From assembly GCF_037975245.1 (NCBI RefSeq), contig NC_092577.1, positions 9,893,013 to 9,957,012 of the forward strand: a stretch of 64,000 nucleotides of DNA. The letters run 5' to 3'. Positions within the stretch are counted from its first letter, which is position 1; each line of letters opens with the position of its first letter. Below, piece by piece: positions 32,869-51,573 of this stretch. The notes under the pieces were generated by a model. It was given only the letters and a program-made list of their open reading frames with translations. It searched no databases and was not told the DNA's origin. The DNA comes from Apostichopus japonicus. Taxonomy: Eukaryota; Echinodermata; Holothuroidea; Aspidochirotida; Stichopodidae. A program made the position numbers and the translations under genes.

Positions 32869-35330
32869 ACTCCGGAAAATCATGATTTGACGTGGTAGAT
32901 CACTGAGGTCAGTGGGGTACATCCATGTACAATTTTTCTGCTTACAATCAAGGGTATGGGCGGCCATTACCGCCAACAAAATACAAAACTATTCAAATTA
33001 TCCTTGTTCCCTATATTTCATATTCCCTATGTTTCATATTCCTTATTCAAATTAAAATGTAATAAGTCGCGAAATAAGCTCACTACCAGATCAAAGCATG
33101 TTATGAACGCAAAATTAAAAATAAATTATCATAACAAATGTACTTTTGCCAAACCAAAACTTTTAACAGCCAAAAGTTGTTTCCAAAATTATGTGTGTTC
33201 CAAGATTAATAAGAAATTCCCCAAATGAAACTAGATATAATTGAACTTACAGGCAAGTACATGGATGCTCAGTAATTGTTATATGGGTATCAGTTTTAAC
33301 GGCATTGAAGACTCGCCCCATACCACGCACGTCCGTCTGAAAAAGTTAACTTTCTGTTGCTTGCAACTGACGTTTTGTTCGTGTCGCTACAAAATGCAGA
33401 CAGTACAGTAATGAAATGTGATACCTTGATTGTTATCTTTAGCTGGACGTGAGATGACAATCGCTGTATCGTTTGTATACTGTGCTGTGGGTATTGACCG
33501 CAACTGAATGTACTACTGTTACACCTCATTCGAATCTAGGTCAAATTACCGGCATTAGACGTTTTTTTTTTGCGCGAGCCTTCACACCCTTTTAAATGCC
33601 CCTTAGTGACGTCGTTGTGGGAATGTCAACCTTTTTCAAGAAATTACGTGTCATACAATGTATACAATGTAATATTGTTCCATTTTCCTAACCAGATCAA
33701 ATCAGGGATGGGACTGAGCTGGGGAAAAAAATCTGAAATTTATCGATCGCCGTCCTGTGGGAGGGGTTTAGAAATTTTTTGTCTGGTAAGGAGGGCTTAG
33801 ATGCAAAATGGTGGACTCTAGATGGAATCTATCACATCACGTAACTCGCCAAAAAAGTGTGGAATTTCTGCTTGTATAATTTATCTATTAGCTTTTTTGA
33901 ACCAAAAAAGGCTTTTTTGCTTGCTTTGTGCTACTTGATTCCACCACTGGTCAAATTGGGTGTTCCTTCCCTTCACAGTCCAGCATGTTCGGCCAAAAAA
34001 AAATAATAATTAATTTAAAAAAATAATAAAAAATAATAAAAAACGCGAATTACGAGAAAAAAACGTGAAAATGAAAAAAAAAAAATCGGAAATCCGCGTT
34101 TCCGCGGAAGAGTCTCATGCCTGTCAAATACAACTGATTTGAAATTTTTGATATTATGTGGCAGCAGATATATACAGTTCCCTTGGTCGTAAGTGTTTAA
34201 GTATGTTAATAATAGTATTGTATTTTGAAGTCAACAAGTCTCCATTGGCAAAGTTAAATGTTCTTCTGTGCCTGATTGGCCCGAGCCACTATTTTGGAAA
34301 CATTATTGCACCATATAAGCAGTATGAATCATGTGAATTAATAATATAGTTGGTTAGAAGAGATAAATTGCCCAACTCATTCTTGCTTTTTCTTATTACA
34401 TTAAGTGGACAGAATGGAGCTCATATTGGTTACATAGTTTGAACTGAATTTGACTCAATATCAGTAGAATATAACAAGATTTTTCCTCAAGTACAGCATA
34501 TCAAGACTAAAACATCTGCAAAACTTCCAACTTTTTAAGTTACAATTGAGAAATATTGGCTAGAATATAGGCAACTTTGGCAATACCAGGCAATGCGTCC
34601 ATATGAAAGCAGGCACAGTACAAATTGAGATGGTCGTCCTATTTCAAACTTTGAATAGTCTGTTCATTGTGAATTTTAATGTTGTCTGGTTGTATAAACT
34701 GATTATGAAAAGGACATATTTTCCCCTTCTTTTTGTGTTTTATAACTACACAATTGTCCACAACAATTTTCTAATTCATCCCTCCCATCCAAGCATGCAG
34801 TGAATACCAATGTCCGCATCAAAGACGAATAGACTAATAACCAGAATGCAAATATGCATTGTGGTTTCGATTATGTATAATGTAACATGAGCAGTTTTCT
34901 TCATGCATCTGACATAATGGATAGTGAGGGTGTACATGCTTACAAGGGTTTCACGATAAAAAAAAAAAGGGACAACAATTTTCATATTTATCTTTTTCAA
35001 ATTCTTTCATTTTCTCTTGACCGCCATCCAAGCTTCCTTTTTGCACATTTATCAACGTTCTTTAAACACATGGACTTAAATGTTAAGGCATTCATAAAAC
35101 ACTCTCTGTTGGAGTCCTGCATTTGAGGCTTTTTTGTTAACTCTGAAAATTTCTGTTCTTAACAGTCTTAAAACCAGCATCATCTTTTTACTGCCTTCTT
35201 TTTAACATATTGAGAATTCAAAAAGTACAGTTAAAACACATACAAGCAGCAGCTATGAGCAGGACAATTTCCAAAAACAAAAACTGAAACAACAAAAAAG
35301 CTGCTTTTTAATATCACATTATAGCACGTC
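32869..35330. other. Intergenic; no gene recognised
   Basis: AT-rich DNA between the TIR element and the 3' end of EF-1alpha, with a poly-A-rich patch at 33990-34090. No convincing exon on either strand. Confidence 0.55.
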
Positions 35331-35347
35331 TCTCTTAATTTATGGTG

Positions 35348-35353
35348 TTTATT
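35348..35353 (-). terminator. Candidate EF-1alpha polyadenylation signal
   Basis: AATAAA on the minus strand about 330 bases after the EF-1alpha stop codon, giving a 3' UTR of about 350 bases. Confidence 0.5.
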
Positions 35354-35681
35354 GTGATTTTTTTAAACCTTCCTCTTACATTTTAATATTACTTTTGTCT
35401 CAATTAAAAGTAACAAGTGAGACTTTTCACATCCGATATTGTTATAATCAAACAGCAAACCCCCTTTTCCTTCGGAAAAACTTCCTGTGAAGTGCTGATA
35501 GGTTTTTTGTCCTAGCAGGGAAGAACCTTACATTACTGACCAAGAAGCCATCTTGTTGAATGGCTTTAGCCATTTCCCTTTGTCTGAAGTGGTTACTAAA
35601 ACATGTATGACTAATTTCAACTAAGTATGATTTTAACGTGGTAGCTTTCAGGGTGTGGGTCAGGGGGGCTGACTCCAACCA

Positions 35682-40816
<5,135 letters not shown>

Positions 40817-41411
40817 CTTTGAAGGGAGTTGTAGGTTGTGGTTGCAGTATGAGCAAATCACACACAGGTTGGTGAACCTTTGAGATAAAAAATTTACAGT
40901 GAAAGCCTTCAACATAACAAGTATATTCAAACCTTAACAACCAATTTTTCCTACAAAACCTTTTATTTTAGCAAAATACATACACGTCAAAGCTCTGCAA
41001 ACAATAGTTTATGAAATGAAAAGTTGGTGAATCGTAACTAAACCTGAAAGTCAGTTGGCTTAGTAATTCCTTGTCACATTGTGCATAAGAACATTAAACA
41101 ATAACACCAACAATTTTCAAAGCATTCACCTATTCATTTTGCCTTGATCAGCAGCAAGGTTCTTGCACAAAGACAGGCTTACCTACCAACTTATCTATCA
41201 AATACAAAGCTCATCTAAGCTTTACAAAGGCAAACATCATGTGTCATACAGGCTGTTTCGATTTATATTTACTTCTGAGCAATTCCATGGTAGCAGGACC
41301 TCTTGACTACTGATACCACATTCCAATCAAATGTATCACAAACATTCCATCAAATAAAAGTCACCATGGTATTACTTGAATACATTGCCACATCTTTGTA
41401 TGTGTAAATAC

Positions 41412-43447
41412 TAGTGTTTACACGGGTCCAAAAATCGGGAACCGGGTACCCGAGGGTAGGCTTAGGGTAATCGTAATCAGTAATCGTAATCGATTACATT
41501 TTTTGAAGTAATCACAATCGTAATCGATTACTTTTGTGAAAATTACAAAGTAATCGTAATTGTAATCGATTACAAGGGCAAAGTAATCGTACTCGAATTA
41601 CATTTATGATTACAGTGAAATTTGAATGAGAAGGGCAAAATTAGTAGAAATGATTAAAACTAATTCTTACTATTGGCTTTTAGTGTGACCAAAGAAGTGT
41701 TCCTGCTTCTAGAATTTGGTGGATCAGAATTTGCTTTACCAGAGTTGAGCACTTTTTGATGAAAATAATTTTCTTTTACTTTGGCCTTCCATGTCCCATG
41801 TACTGTGGAATGCCCCATTTCAAAGCTGTTTAGTTTTATTTTGGGTTATAATGTAAAAGAGTTTTTAGTTTTGCTGCTATGCAGAAATTATTAGTTTACA
41901 AAATATAGTGTTGCATGAAAATCTTCATTTGTTTTACTTTAGTATATGTCTGTTTAACTTTTTGTCTGTTTAAATAGTATTTTTTACTGGACTTATTGGT
42001 TACACATCTTAAACGTGTTAAGGCATAAATGTGTAATGCCTGGTAGGAATTGTAGATATACTTCCACAATTTTGTCCGTATATACTGTAAATGCCTTTCC
42101 TTTGCCCTATTTCATTGCCCTATTTCCCGACAAAGAGTTATATTAAACAGATATGCAGAGGATTGTGCAAGTAACCACAATGTAATCGTTATTGTAATCA
42201 CAATTACATTACAATGTAATCGTAATCGATTACTTCAACTTTAGACTGTAATCGTAATCTTAATCATACATTCTTAAGTAATCGTAATCGATTACATTCA
42301 GATGTAATCGCCCCAAGCCTGTCCGAGGGCCGTTACCCGTCGGGTATCCGGGTACCCGAAAAAAAATTTGTTTACCCTCGTGTATCACGATTTTCAAGAA
42401 ATTACATATTGGATGCTGTAATAAATGCATTATATTCTCTACTGACAATTTTTTCATGTTCAAATACGTAGGTGTAAGATAAGGTATAAAACCTCCCTCA
42501 ATAATTTTTATTTGCTTGTTTCTTTCATTAACTTGTTAATAAATAAATTATTTAATTATAATTAGCATTACTACTAACATCGCACTGCCGCCGCTGCTTA
42601 TGCTAGCTCGTGCACGTCTATTGGATCAAACCATATAGATATCCAATTTAGCTCTTAAGCAGTTTTAAATACTAGTACTATCTATTATGCAGGCCCAGGG
42701 TTCTCATTAGCCGCATTTGGAATAAACCATTAGTAAAACGCCACTTGCGATTACTATTTTTCAGTTATCCCGTCTATAATCCATAAACATCGCATAAAAT
42801 AACTTGTCAGCCTTTCCTTCTTTAAAATAAACGAATGAATAAATAATTATTTCTTAAACATGGTAGCCTAACACCACACTTAAGTCAATGAGAAATCTAG
42901 CTAAGCCTAACCATCTGTTTATTTGCTGGAGATGTGACGCAGTTATAAGACATCCATGGAATACTTTCGTAATTGCAGTTACGTTCGACCACATGGTTGC
43001 CTAACACCACACTAAGTCAATGGGGGCAGTCTAGCCTAGCCATCTATTTATTAGCTGAAATTGTGACGCAGTTATAAGATATCTATGGAAAGCTTTCGTT
43101 ATTGCTGTTATCTTCGAACACATGGTAGCTTAACAACACACTAAGTCTATGGGAAATCAGCCTAACCATCGGTTTGCAATTGTTTTTTTTAAACAATCAC
43201 ACTTTGCGTAGGCCTATGATTCGGGTAATAAATTAGGAACCGGGTAGTATCGCGTCGAACGGGCCCCTTCGTTATTGCTGTTATCTTCTACCACATTGTA
43301 GCCTAACACCACGCTAAGTCAATGGGAAATCTGCCTAACCGTTGGTTTGCCCTTTTTTTTTTTTTTTTTAATCACTTTGCTTAAGATTCGGGTAATAAAT
43401 TAGGAACCGGGTAGTATCACGTCGGGCGGGTACCAGTGCAAACACTA
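41412..43447. mobile_element. hAT-like non-autonomous element A, split by an insertion
   Basis: Ends are TAGTGTTTACACGGGT at the left and, on the complement, TAGTGTTTGCACTGGTACCC at the right. A perfect 8-bp target duplication GTAAATAC flanks it (41404-41411 and 43448-43455). GC-rich subterminal blocks ACCGGGTACCCG and GGGTATCCGGGTACCCG are characteristic. The right half has three to four diverged internal repeats containing TGCCTAACACCACACTAAGT-like sequence. No transposase. 2036 bp in total, of which about 870 bp is the inserted element. Confidence 0.92.
41457..42322. mobile_element. hAT-like element B inserted in element A
   Basis: Ends are TAGGCTTAGGG at the left and, on the complement, CAGGCTTGGGG at the right. 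The flanks CCCGAGGG (41449-41456) and TCCGAGGG (from 42322) give an 8-bp duplication with one mismatch. Both subterminal regions consist of repeated TAATCGTAATCGATTAC and variants, forming many short palindromes (TAATCGATTA). The middle is AT-rich and non-coding. Confidence 0.85.
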
Positions 43448-45026
43448 GTAAATACCTTTCATTTTTTTTAAATATGAATATTATGAGCTTGGAAACTGAA
43501 GGACTGCATTTCCTATAACAGCATTTTGCATAAACTTTGTGTTAAGTTAATAAGGTTTTAAAGTTAATGAACACAATCCTTACAGATTTAGCTACACTAT
43601 ACTCCTTTCCATTTATGTTTGATGACATAAATATAGTGACCAGTTGGTTAATAATTGGTAACGAAAGGACCAAAACTGAAGGACGAAAGGTTTATTCAAT
43701 ATAAATTGAACAAACAATTGTGCCTAATGATACAACAAGAAAACTACCGCAAAGTGCAATGTAATATCAAAGATTTTACAGCTACCATAACTAACATAGA
43801 TAAATAACAGCTACATGATGGGTTTTTAAAAATTAAAATCCTTGTTAAAAAGTTGACAGAAAAACCACCACTCCAAATTTTCAACAAGTACAGTTAGAGC
43901 CTTGGTTATGCATTATGAAGATACATGGCATACTACAATCAACAGCTTTACTGCTTTGTGACAGCCATTTTGTAGCAAAAGGTTTGACTGCTTAGTGCAC
44001 AAAGCAGCTCATGAAGGCACAACTTGAAAGTTGTCTTCAGTCAAGTGACAGGGGGTGGGGGGGGGGTGGCAGGGAAGAGGATCAAACTAGCTCCTGCAGG
44101 TTACCAAAAATAATGAAGTATATTAGTATATGACAGAGGATAGAGTAGGAATAAAGACAAGCAAATAACTTTTCAGGCTGGAAGCATAAACAGAAATTGA
44201 CAGATTACTGCCAGTCAGAGGAAGCCGAATTCACTGGTAAGTAAACTTTACTTCCCACATTTGACTAACAAGCCCTCTAGCTAACTGGTTCCTAAACACC
44301 GTAACTGTCTTCAGACATCACATAGATGTTTCTGTCACTTAATAGTTGGTTCTTTTTGTGCAGTACGGACATATAGCAATAGACCTACATCCAATTTAGG
44401 CTAGGCCTTAGCATAATGTCACGAAAATGGGTCTCCATCCTATGTTACACTATAGAATAGAGTAACCCACAAATCTTGGGGACTATGGGGAGATTTTGCT
44501 TAGTTCATCATTCGCAATGTGGTTGCTTGATTCAGCGATCTTTTCACTTACTCTGAGCTTCAGCAGGTGTGTATATATTAACACAGTATCTTCTATCTTA
44601 ACACACGCATTCATTTTGTTGAGACCGTTCTGGATTCATCCTCCCAACATTGATTTGACAATCTTTTTTACTATAACACAGTAAGTCATTGGCAATCCCC
44701 AGCCCCCCCCCCCATTGAGTTAACTGTTTGAGACAAAAATCACACAGAGTAACAGCCCATTGACTTGGTCGCGTGAAATCAGAATTGCTTTAGTCTGGTA
44801 CAGAACCCCTTGGTAGAAGTACTAACAGTCCCTTTAGAAACAATATCAGTCAACAGTCATATGGCACATACCATGTTTGGAATGGGGGGGGGGACACTAA
44901 CCATATCACTTTAACAGTCTGGCAATACACCCCCAATCAATACAGAAATAAATACGTGTCGTACACAGAATACTATAAAATGTTTGTGGAACTACTTAAA
45001 ATTAACAAAAACTATATTGATTCATC

Positions 45027-45910
45027 TAGTGTTCACACGGTACTGGGTATGTGAGAGCCGTTACCCGTTGGGTATCCGGGTACCCGGAAAAAACTTGTTT
45101 ACCCTTGTGTATCACAATTTTCAAGAAATTACATACTGGACGCTAAAATAAATGAATTGTATTCTCTACTGACAATGTTTTCATGTTCAAATACGTACAT
45201 GTAAGATAAGGTATAAAACCTCCCTCAATAATTTTTATTTGCTTTTGTTTCTTTCATTTCCTTTCAATTACATCACTACTAACATCGCACTGCCGCCGCT
45301 GCTTATGCTTGCTCTCCACCTCTTGGATCAGACTATATAAATATCCAAGTTAGTTCTTAAACAGATGTTACGACTACTATCAATTATGCAGGCCCGGGGT
45401 TCGCATTAGCCACGAGATTGCACGAGTCGCCGATTTGATCGCATTTGGAATAACGATATAAAAAGCCACTTGCGATTATTATTTTTTAGTTGTCCCGTCT
45501 ATAATCCATTAATATCTCGTAAAATTCCTTGTCAGCTTTCCCTCCTATGAAATAAACGACTGAATAAATAAAAATTGTGAGAATCCTTTCAATTTCTTCC
45601 ACATGGTAGCCTAGCACCACACTTAAGTCTAAGGGAAATCTGCCTAACCATCGGTTTGCAAAAGAAAATCACACTTTGCGTAGGATTCGGGTATTAAATT
45701 AGGAACCGGGTAGTAACGCGTCTGGGGTACCTTTGTTATTGCTGTTATCTTCGACCACATGGTAGCCTAACACCACACTAAGTCAATGGGAAAACTGCCT
45801 AACCGTCGGTTTGCAAAAAAAATCAACACTTTGCGTAGGATACAGGTAATAAATTAGGAACCGGGTAGTATCACATCAGGTGTGTACCCGGATAACTCAT
45901 GCAAACACTA
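45027..45910. mobile_element. hAT-like element, second copy of family A
   Basis: Same ends (TAGTGTTCACACGG and, on the complement, TAGTGTTTGCATGAG) and same interior order as the 41412-43447 copy: GGGTATCCGGGTACCCG, TGTATCACAATTTTCAAGAA, CTCTACTGACAAT, AACATCGCACTGCCGCCGCT. The flanks GATTCATC (45019-45026) and CATTCATC (45911-45918) form an 8-bp duplication with one mismatch. 884 bp, lacking the internal insertion and one of the internal repeats of the other copy. Confidence 0.92.
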
Positions 45911-46978
45911 CATTCATCGCTTCATGATCTTCATGAGCAAAAAGGAAAAGTTTAATAAAGCTAAATTTCAAATAGAAAGAGTAAGGACTACACAACATAA
46001 CACACAGTCATGTATGTAAAAACACAACTAAAGAGCATGTGAAAGAGTCATTAACTTTTGTGAAACTTAATGTGAAAGAGTCATTAACTGTGACAGCTTT
46101 TTTTTTGTCTAAACAAAACTTAAATGAACATTGCCGCAGAAGCTACACGGTCTTGACTACTGTACTGAGTTGTTGAAGTCACTACCATCATAAGTTCACC
46201 CAACTTTAGAACACAAAGAATATTACTTTCCAGATACCTTTATGAAAAGGAAACTTTGCTTATTACAACAGTGCAAAATATATTCCAGTGGCAACTTTAT
46301 GAGTTTATGTTAGGCCTAACTTGGTCTTGGAAATTTCACCTTAACTTATGCCTATGTCCACTACATTCATAATCATATGGAAAAATGCCTTTCTAAACCC
46401 AAACAAAGCAAGCATATGTAAAAGTTAAAATGTCTTGCAAGATAAATCATGTTGAAGTTCCCAATTCCTGTGCAAGGCAGGGCGTGATGATGACATATGC
46501 TGCTTTGTCATTACTCATTCATATTCACAGCGATTGGTACGGTTTAGCTACATACTAACGTTAGGATATGAATAACCTAACCTCCTATGTGGCATGAACC
46601 CATGATAGTATAGCACAGAAAATAACATAATAAATTATATAATTGACAAAGAAAGTGGTGAACAAAAAAGGGACTCCATATTAAACTCAATAGGCAATAG
46701 TATAGATATTATTCAGAACACTAAGCACGTAAAAAAAATTATAACTTGTTAATGTAAGTGCTAAGGAAAACTAGTCGAGAGATGATACACCTTACAGTTA
46801 CACAAGTAACGACTTTTCAAAAGTCAAATTTATCAACATTTTCAAACTGAAATCACTAAATACTTATATTAAATGACATTGCAACTTTTAAAGGGTAGAA
46901 CTGTAAAATATTGCGTTAAAATCATGAGAAACAAGCAAAATTAAAACGGATATAAAATTGAGTTCAAATTATACTTAC

Positions 46979-47013
46979 AGCACTCGATTGCCACGCGTGA
47001 CGAAAGGAAAGAG
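46979..47013 (-). other. EEF1A: Putative untranslated first exon of EF-1alpha with 5' TOP start
   Basis: On the minus strand the sequence CTCTTTCCTTTC (47013-47002) lies about 25 bases past a TATA box and is followed 20-odd bases later by a consensus donor, GCT|GTAAGT at 46978. A pyrimidine tract starting with C at the cap is the hallmark of translationally regulated TOP mRNAs, and EF-1alpha genes of animals usually have a short untranslated first exon of this kind. Confidence 0.75.
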
Positions 47014-47045
47014 CTCTGATGTCACAACGTATATATATAACACCG
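47014..47045 (-). promoter_or_regulatory. Putative EF-1alpha core promoter
   Basis: TATATATA (47038-47031 on the minus strand) is placed 25-27 bases upstream of the pyrimidine-rich start. Between them is GTGACATCAG, similar to a cAMP-response element (TGACATCA versus TGACGTCA). Confidence 0.75.
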
Positions 47046-48921
47046 AGAGGGGGTCAGGCAATTGAGCAATGACACGACACCCTAAGTTGATTGCGAAATC
47101 GCCAGCATGTGTATACATATGTGGGTGTGAACCCTGATTGAGATGTATGAGAGAAGTGTATGTATTGGAGTCCTAAATGTAGGCTACATTGAGAAAACTA
47201 TTTTACAGTCGAAGACACTTTTCCCCGAAATAACGCCTCCATTATCTGTGTTTGGTGCAACATGGGGGCTAAAAGTTGTAATTTATTCCATCAGTTTCTG
47301 CGCAATTCAATTGATACCATCATTGAAAATGACTGCATATCGTGTTGACAAATAAAGGACTTTTTCCAATATGACAATCGGCGTGTACTCCACTGAAGGC
47401 CAACATCACCCTTCGGGTCGTGAGATTGGAGTAGGCCCGAAGGGCAATGTTCGCACTAAACAATAATCTACTTTAAATTGGGTACTTGCTTAAATCATGT
47501 TTGGGTAGGTCAAACCATGGAACTATTACAGAAATATTCGGTAATAGCTCCATGGTCAAACAAACTATTAGGGATGTTCTGTACTGAAGTGCAAATTATG
47601 TCAAATTCCTTCCTATACAGCCGTCACATCGTACTATACTGCCAGGGTATATTCCGTGTGTAACATATTCTTTATAAGCATATGTTAGGTTTAAATGGAA
47701 AGCTTTTCGCTTTAATTTGCCATTAACAAAACGTCCGTACTATATAAGATGGCAACTATAATCCTCACTTGTTTTCTAAAACGAAAAAGTCACAGGATTG
47801 TAATGATTTTCGCTATACAGACGAGATGGATTGTGGTGCTGCGAACGGCGTGGGTACGCCAAAAGCTTTTGTTTAGAAAAGCTTGTAAATAGAGAATCCG
47901 AAGTGTTTAGAATTCTACATAAGCTCATTTGTTTTCCCATACGTTTATCCTGGATAAACTGGGCCGGCTTATATCGAAGCCTTCTCTTTCGATGAATCTG
48001 AGGGAATATAATTTAGCATGGGAGAGGCAGGGGGGGGGGGGTTAGGAGAGGGATACACCTTTCGGGCCCGGGGTCAATGGGTGGGACCTCAAATATGGAA
48101 TTGGGGTACGGGAAAATGTTAGATAAAGAAGAAGTGATTTTTATTTTCATTACAGACTTCAGGCAAAATGGAAAGTGCCAAAAAAAAATGGGGAGCATGC
48201 GTGACTCATTGTTCCCGGGGCCCGAACGGAATCTCGGCGACGGCTTCACTACTTTAGCTCCCATCAGATCGATGGACGCCAGCATCTGAGGGAGATAAAG
48301 CCTGCACCTCCGTCATGTTGAGTTAATGATGAAACAATTAAACGGAAAGTAAAACTGAGTGTATATAATATATATCTTAACTTTAATTTCTCATGGGATA
48401 TAGCCTATTCGATAAAGTGTTAAGACTCATTATAGGCGCGTTTTCTAGACGAACCTCTTTATATCAATATTATCCACGTTGACAAGCATCGTTTTGAGCT
48501 TGGTCGGCAATTACTTCCAAACCAGCCGATTATAATATAAGAATCGGCCTATGATGTTATACGACGCAATGCAGCCAAACACATAGCCTAGCTACATCGT
48601 ACAAAACATGTATACTCAATTGGACGGTAGCCGAATGGCTCGAAACGTACACGTCACGTCCGGTGGCTATTCAATTCATTCTTAATTTTCTTTTCACGAT
48701 TACTAAAGACCTTCACCAAATGAGAAAATAGTGGGTGTCTCTTGAAATACAAAATATAAAGACATGCATCTTTTGGCCGGCCAAGGGATTGAATCCACGA
48801 GCATCCACGAGCTAGTCTTCATTGTTTCTAATGTGCCCCATATCCCGACATTCGACCATTACTAAAAAAAAGAGCTACATTTGATACAAAAAGAGACTTT
48901 CCAATTATTATTATTATAATT

Positions 48922-49106
<185 letters not shown>

Positions 49107-49250
49107 TTTTTGTTCAGTTTGACCAGATCAATTGGTTTCAGTGATGTGTTATGCATATGAAGAGAAAAGGGCTTGCATAACAAACGGGCTTGCATAAGCA
49201 ACTTTCTTTTACCATCGAGGTAATTTAAAGGAAAAGGATTGTGAACAGCT

Positions 49251-49274
49251 ATACGGTATACCGGTATACCGTAT
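49251..49274. repeat. 24-bp perfect palindrome
   Basis: ATACGGTATACC is followed directly by its reverse complement, with GGTATACC nested in it twice. It has no loop. Confidence 0.9.
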
Positions 49275-51573
49275 TAATTTCGGTAAAGTGAATGGGCGGT
49301 GCTGAGTATTAATTCCGTACTCGTGGCGAGTAGCGCCCACATCGGACCCCTGAAATGTTTATGACTAATTTATGTCATTCGTGTTTCTTAAAGTATATTC
49401 TGCAAATGTGAATTCATTATATTCATTATCATTCCATATTTCCCCTCCATGCCGTTTACTGGCCCCCTCGCTTCCCGGACTGTATCCCCTTACCCCCTCC
49501 CCCACCCCCCTCCTCTTCAGCTGTCTCATTTTACACATTTTACAAGCTTATAAATTTGCGATTAGTGAAGATTGAAAGAACTTGCAGCATTTTTCTTACA
49601 GTAATTAGTTTCCCACACTTTAATTGAAATTCTGTTCTGGATGCTCTTGCCCCCTTTGAGATACTCAAACATGTTTAATTCATTTCAAATACTGAGATTA
49701 ACGTCGAAAATTTCGAAAGTTTCAAAAATTGATTTGCTTTCCTTATATAAATTGTGAAAGCATTGTGTGTGGGGTGGGTGTGGGCGGGGTGTTTACACCT
49801 CTGCCCCTTCTTGAACCCCCCAAAAAACATGAAAAGCAGATTCGAGCATAACTTTGCATGTGGACTTACATATATGCCATATTTAGAGCGTATAAATGTG
49901 CCTCAAGATGCACCCTTCACGTCACAATTTAATTTTTGGGTGATAGGGTGGGATTTGCGGATCTCCACCTCCCCCCCCCCCCTCCAAACTGTGGGAGTGA
50001 GCTTCAATTATCCCAGGGTCACACTCATTCGAACCGGGTAAGATTGGTTTAATTGTCGACTAGATGCAAGAACGCTACTTTATCTGGGCTTTTTCGTTTG
50101 TGTGTTTGGCTGTCTGAACCTCGCGATGGAAACATGTTCGGCAAACAGCATTGTCTGCCAAAGCACGTTATGGCCGATAACTCTTCAAGAATTGTCGTCA
50201 GAGCACGGCTACCGTTTTTGTAGATCAGAAACAGCGCCACTAATTTGCATACGCGCTATCATAGCGGTTTAGCACAGCAGCTTATAAATGCCATCAAGAT
50301 AAGAGTATATAACTCTAATAAGTTGACATTTGCGGGAAATTGTTGCAATGTCGTCATTTCAACAGTTTTCAGAAAATTGTCAAATTGTACGCTTGGAAAG
50401 AAGTTAACAGCTGAACGATTCGCTCAAAATTGTTGAAAAGACAGAATGTAGTACCGGAGTATTGTCATTTGCCCAGGATTGTTAAACTGCACCACTTGGA
50501 AAAAAACGTCAACAATTGAACTTTTGAAAACGATTCTAGAATTTTCGATATAACACAGGCAAATAATTCATAATTTTTTCTGTTGCTTATTTTCTAAGGA
50601 AATTACCTTCCCAATTGAACGTTTGCCCCCGAAAATTGTCACCTTATTAGGGTAAGGATGTTGCCTTAATGGAGATTAAAGGCTACCGTAGCCGAGCTAC
50701 GTTGTCCCTGCGCAAAGGGGAACTGGAGTCAATCGAACAATGTTATTTTGTCTGTTTGAGAAATTAGACGTTATTCTTACGGCGTTAATGGTGCATGGCC
50801 GGTTGAAGGGTTTCTCCCTTAATTGAAACGATCGTTACGTGTAGTGTATATGTACTTAGCATATTAAAAGAAATTAGCAATATTTTGGTAACATGTCGCA
50901 ATTTAGGAAAGGTTACCAATGGAACAAGTTTGAAATAATTTCTTACGACAACGTAATGGGAAAAGCGATCAAATTAGCATTTAATACAGTCTGCAGTTTG
51001 TTGCATTTCCTTGTTCGTTTGTCAAGAAAATACATCCACCTGCAAGTTAACAACAATTTGCAAAGTTGCAAGTTTATTTTCCGTAATGGCAACTTACGCT
51101 TCCGTAGTTATCGATCCTTTGGAAAGCTGCCAACTATAGACACAATGAGATGTGTCGCAATCATTTCGCAACCGGAACTACGAAGTATGTACATATTGCA
51201 TCATCGTAGTGCGAAGCCATAGTACAAGTGACCTTATACTTGCTTACCGTGTGTAGGTCTCGCACCACAATTAATTGTTCTATCGACTTACACACTATAC
51301 TCGTCACTTTCAAGACCTGTCAAAGCATAGATAGAAGTTTTCAACTGGTATATATCCTACCCACCACATGATAGCTGAGTTCTTGGCCTGTCATAGCACT
51401 TGCAAATTTTCATATCATGACAGTTTAGATTTTGAGCTAGAAGAGGAGCAAGTTTAGCATACTGAACCCCAACCATTCCATCTGCTCGCTCGGAGTAATA
51501 TCAACATGTAACCAAAGATTTTCTACAATGGTTTATATCACAGTTCAATCCTCCCTATTTTCACACCATCTGT

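Larger units (their letters stand above)
40817..46978 (-). other. First intron of EF-1alpha
   Basis: About 6.1 kb between the proposed untranslated first exon (donor CT|GTAAGT at 46978) and the first coding exon. It carries the two hAT-like elements described separately, a poly-G run near 44050-44066 and AT-rich filler. No reading frame looks like a nested gene. Confidence 0.6.

Noticed and set aside
50893-51222. 109-residue plus-strand frame
   Set aside because: Begins with ATG and has normal composition, but no motif, no splice context and no neighbouring exon; chance length is plausible in 64 kb.
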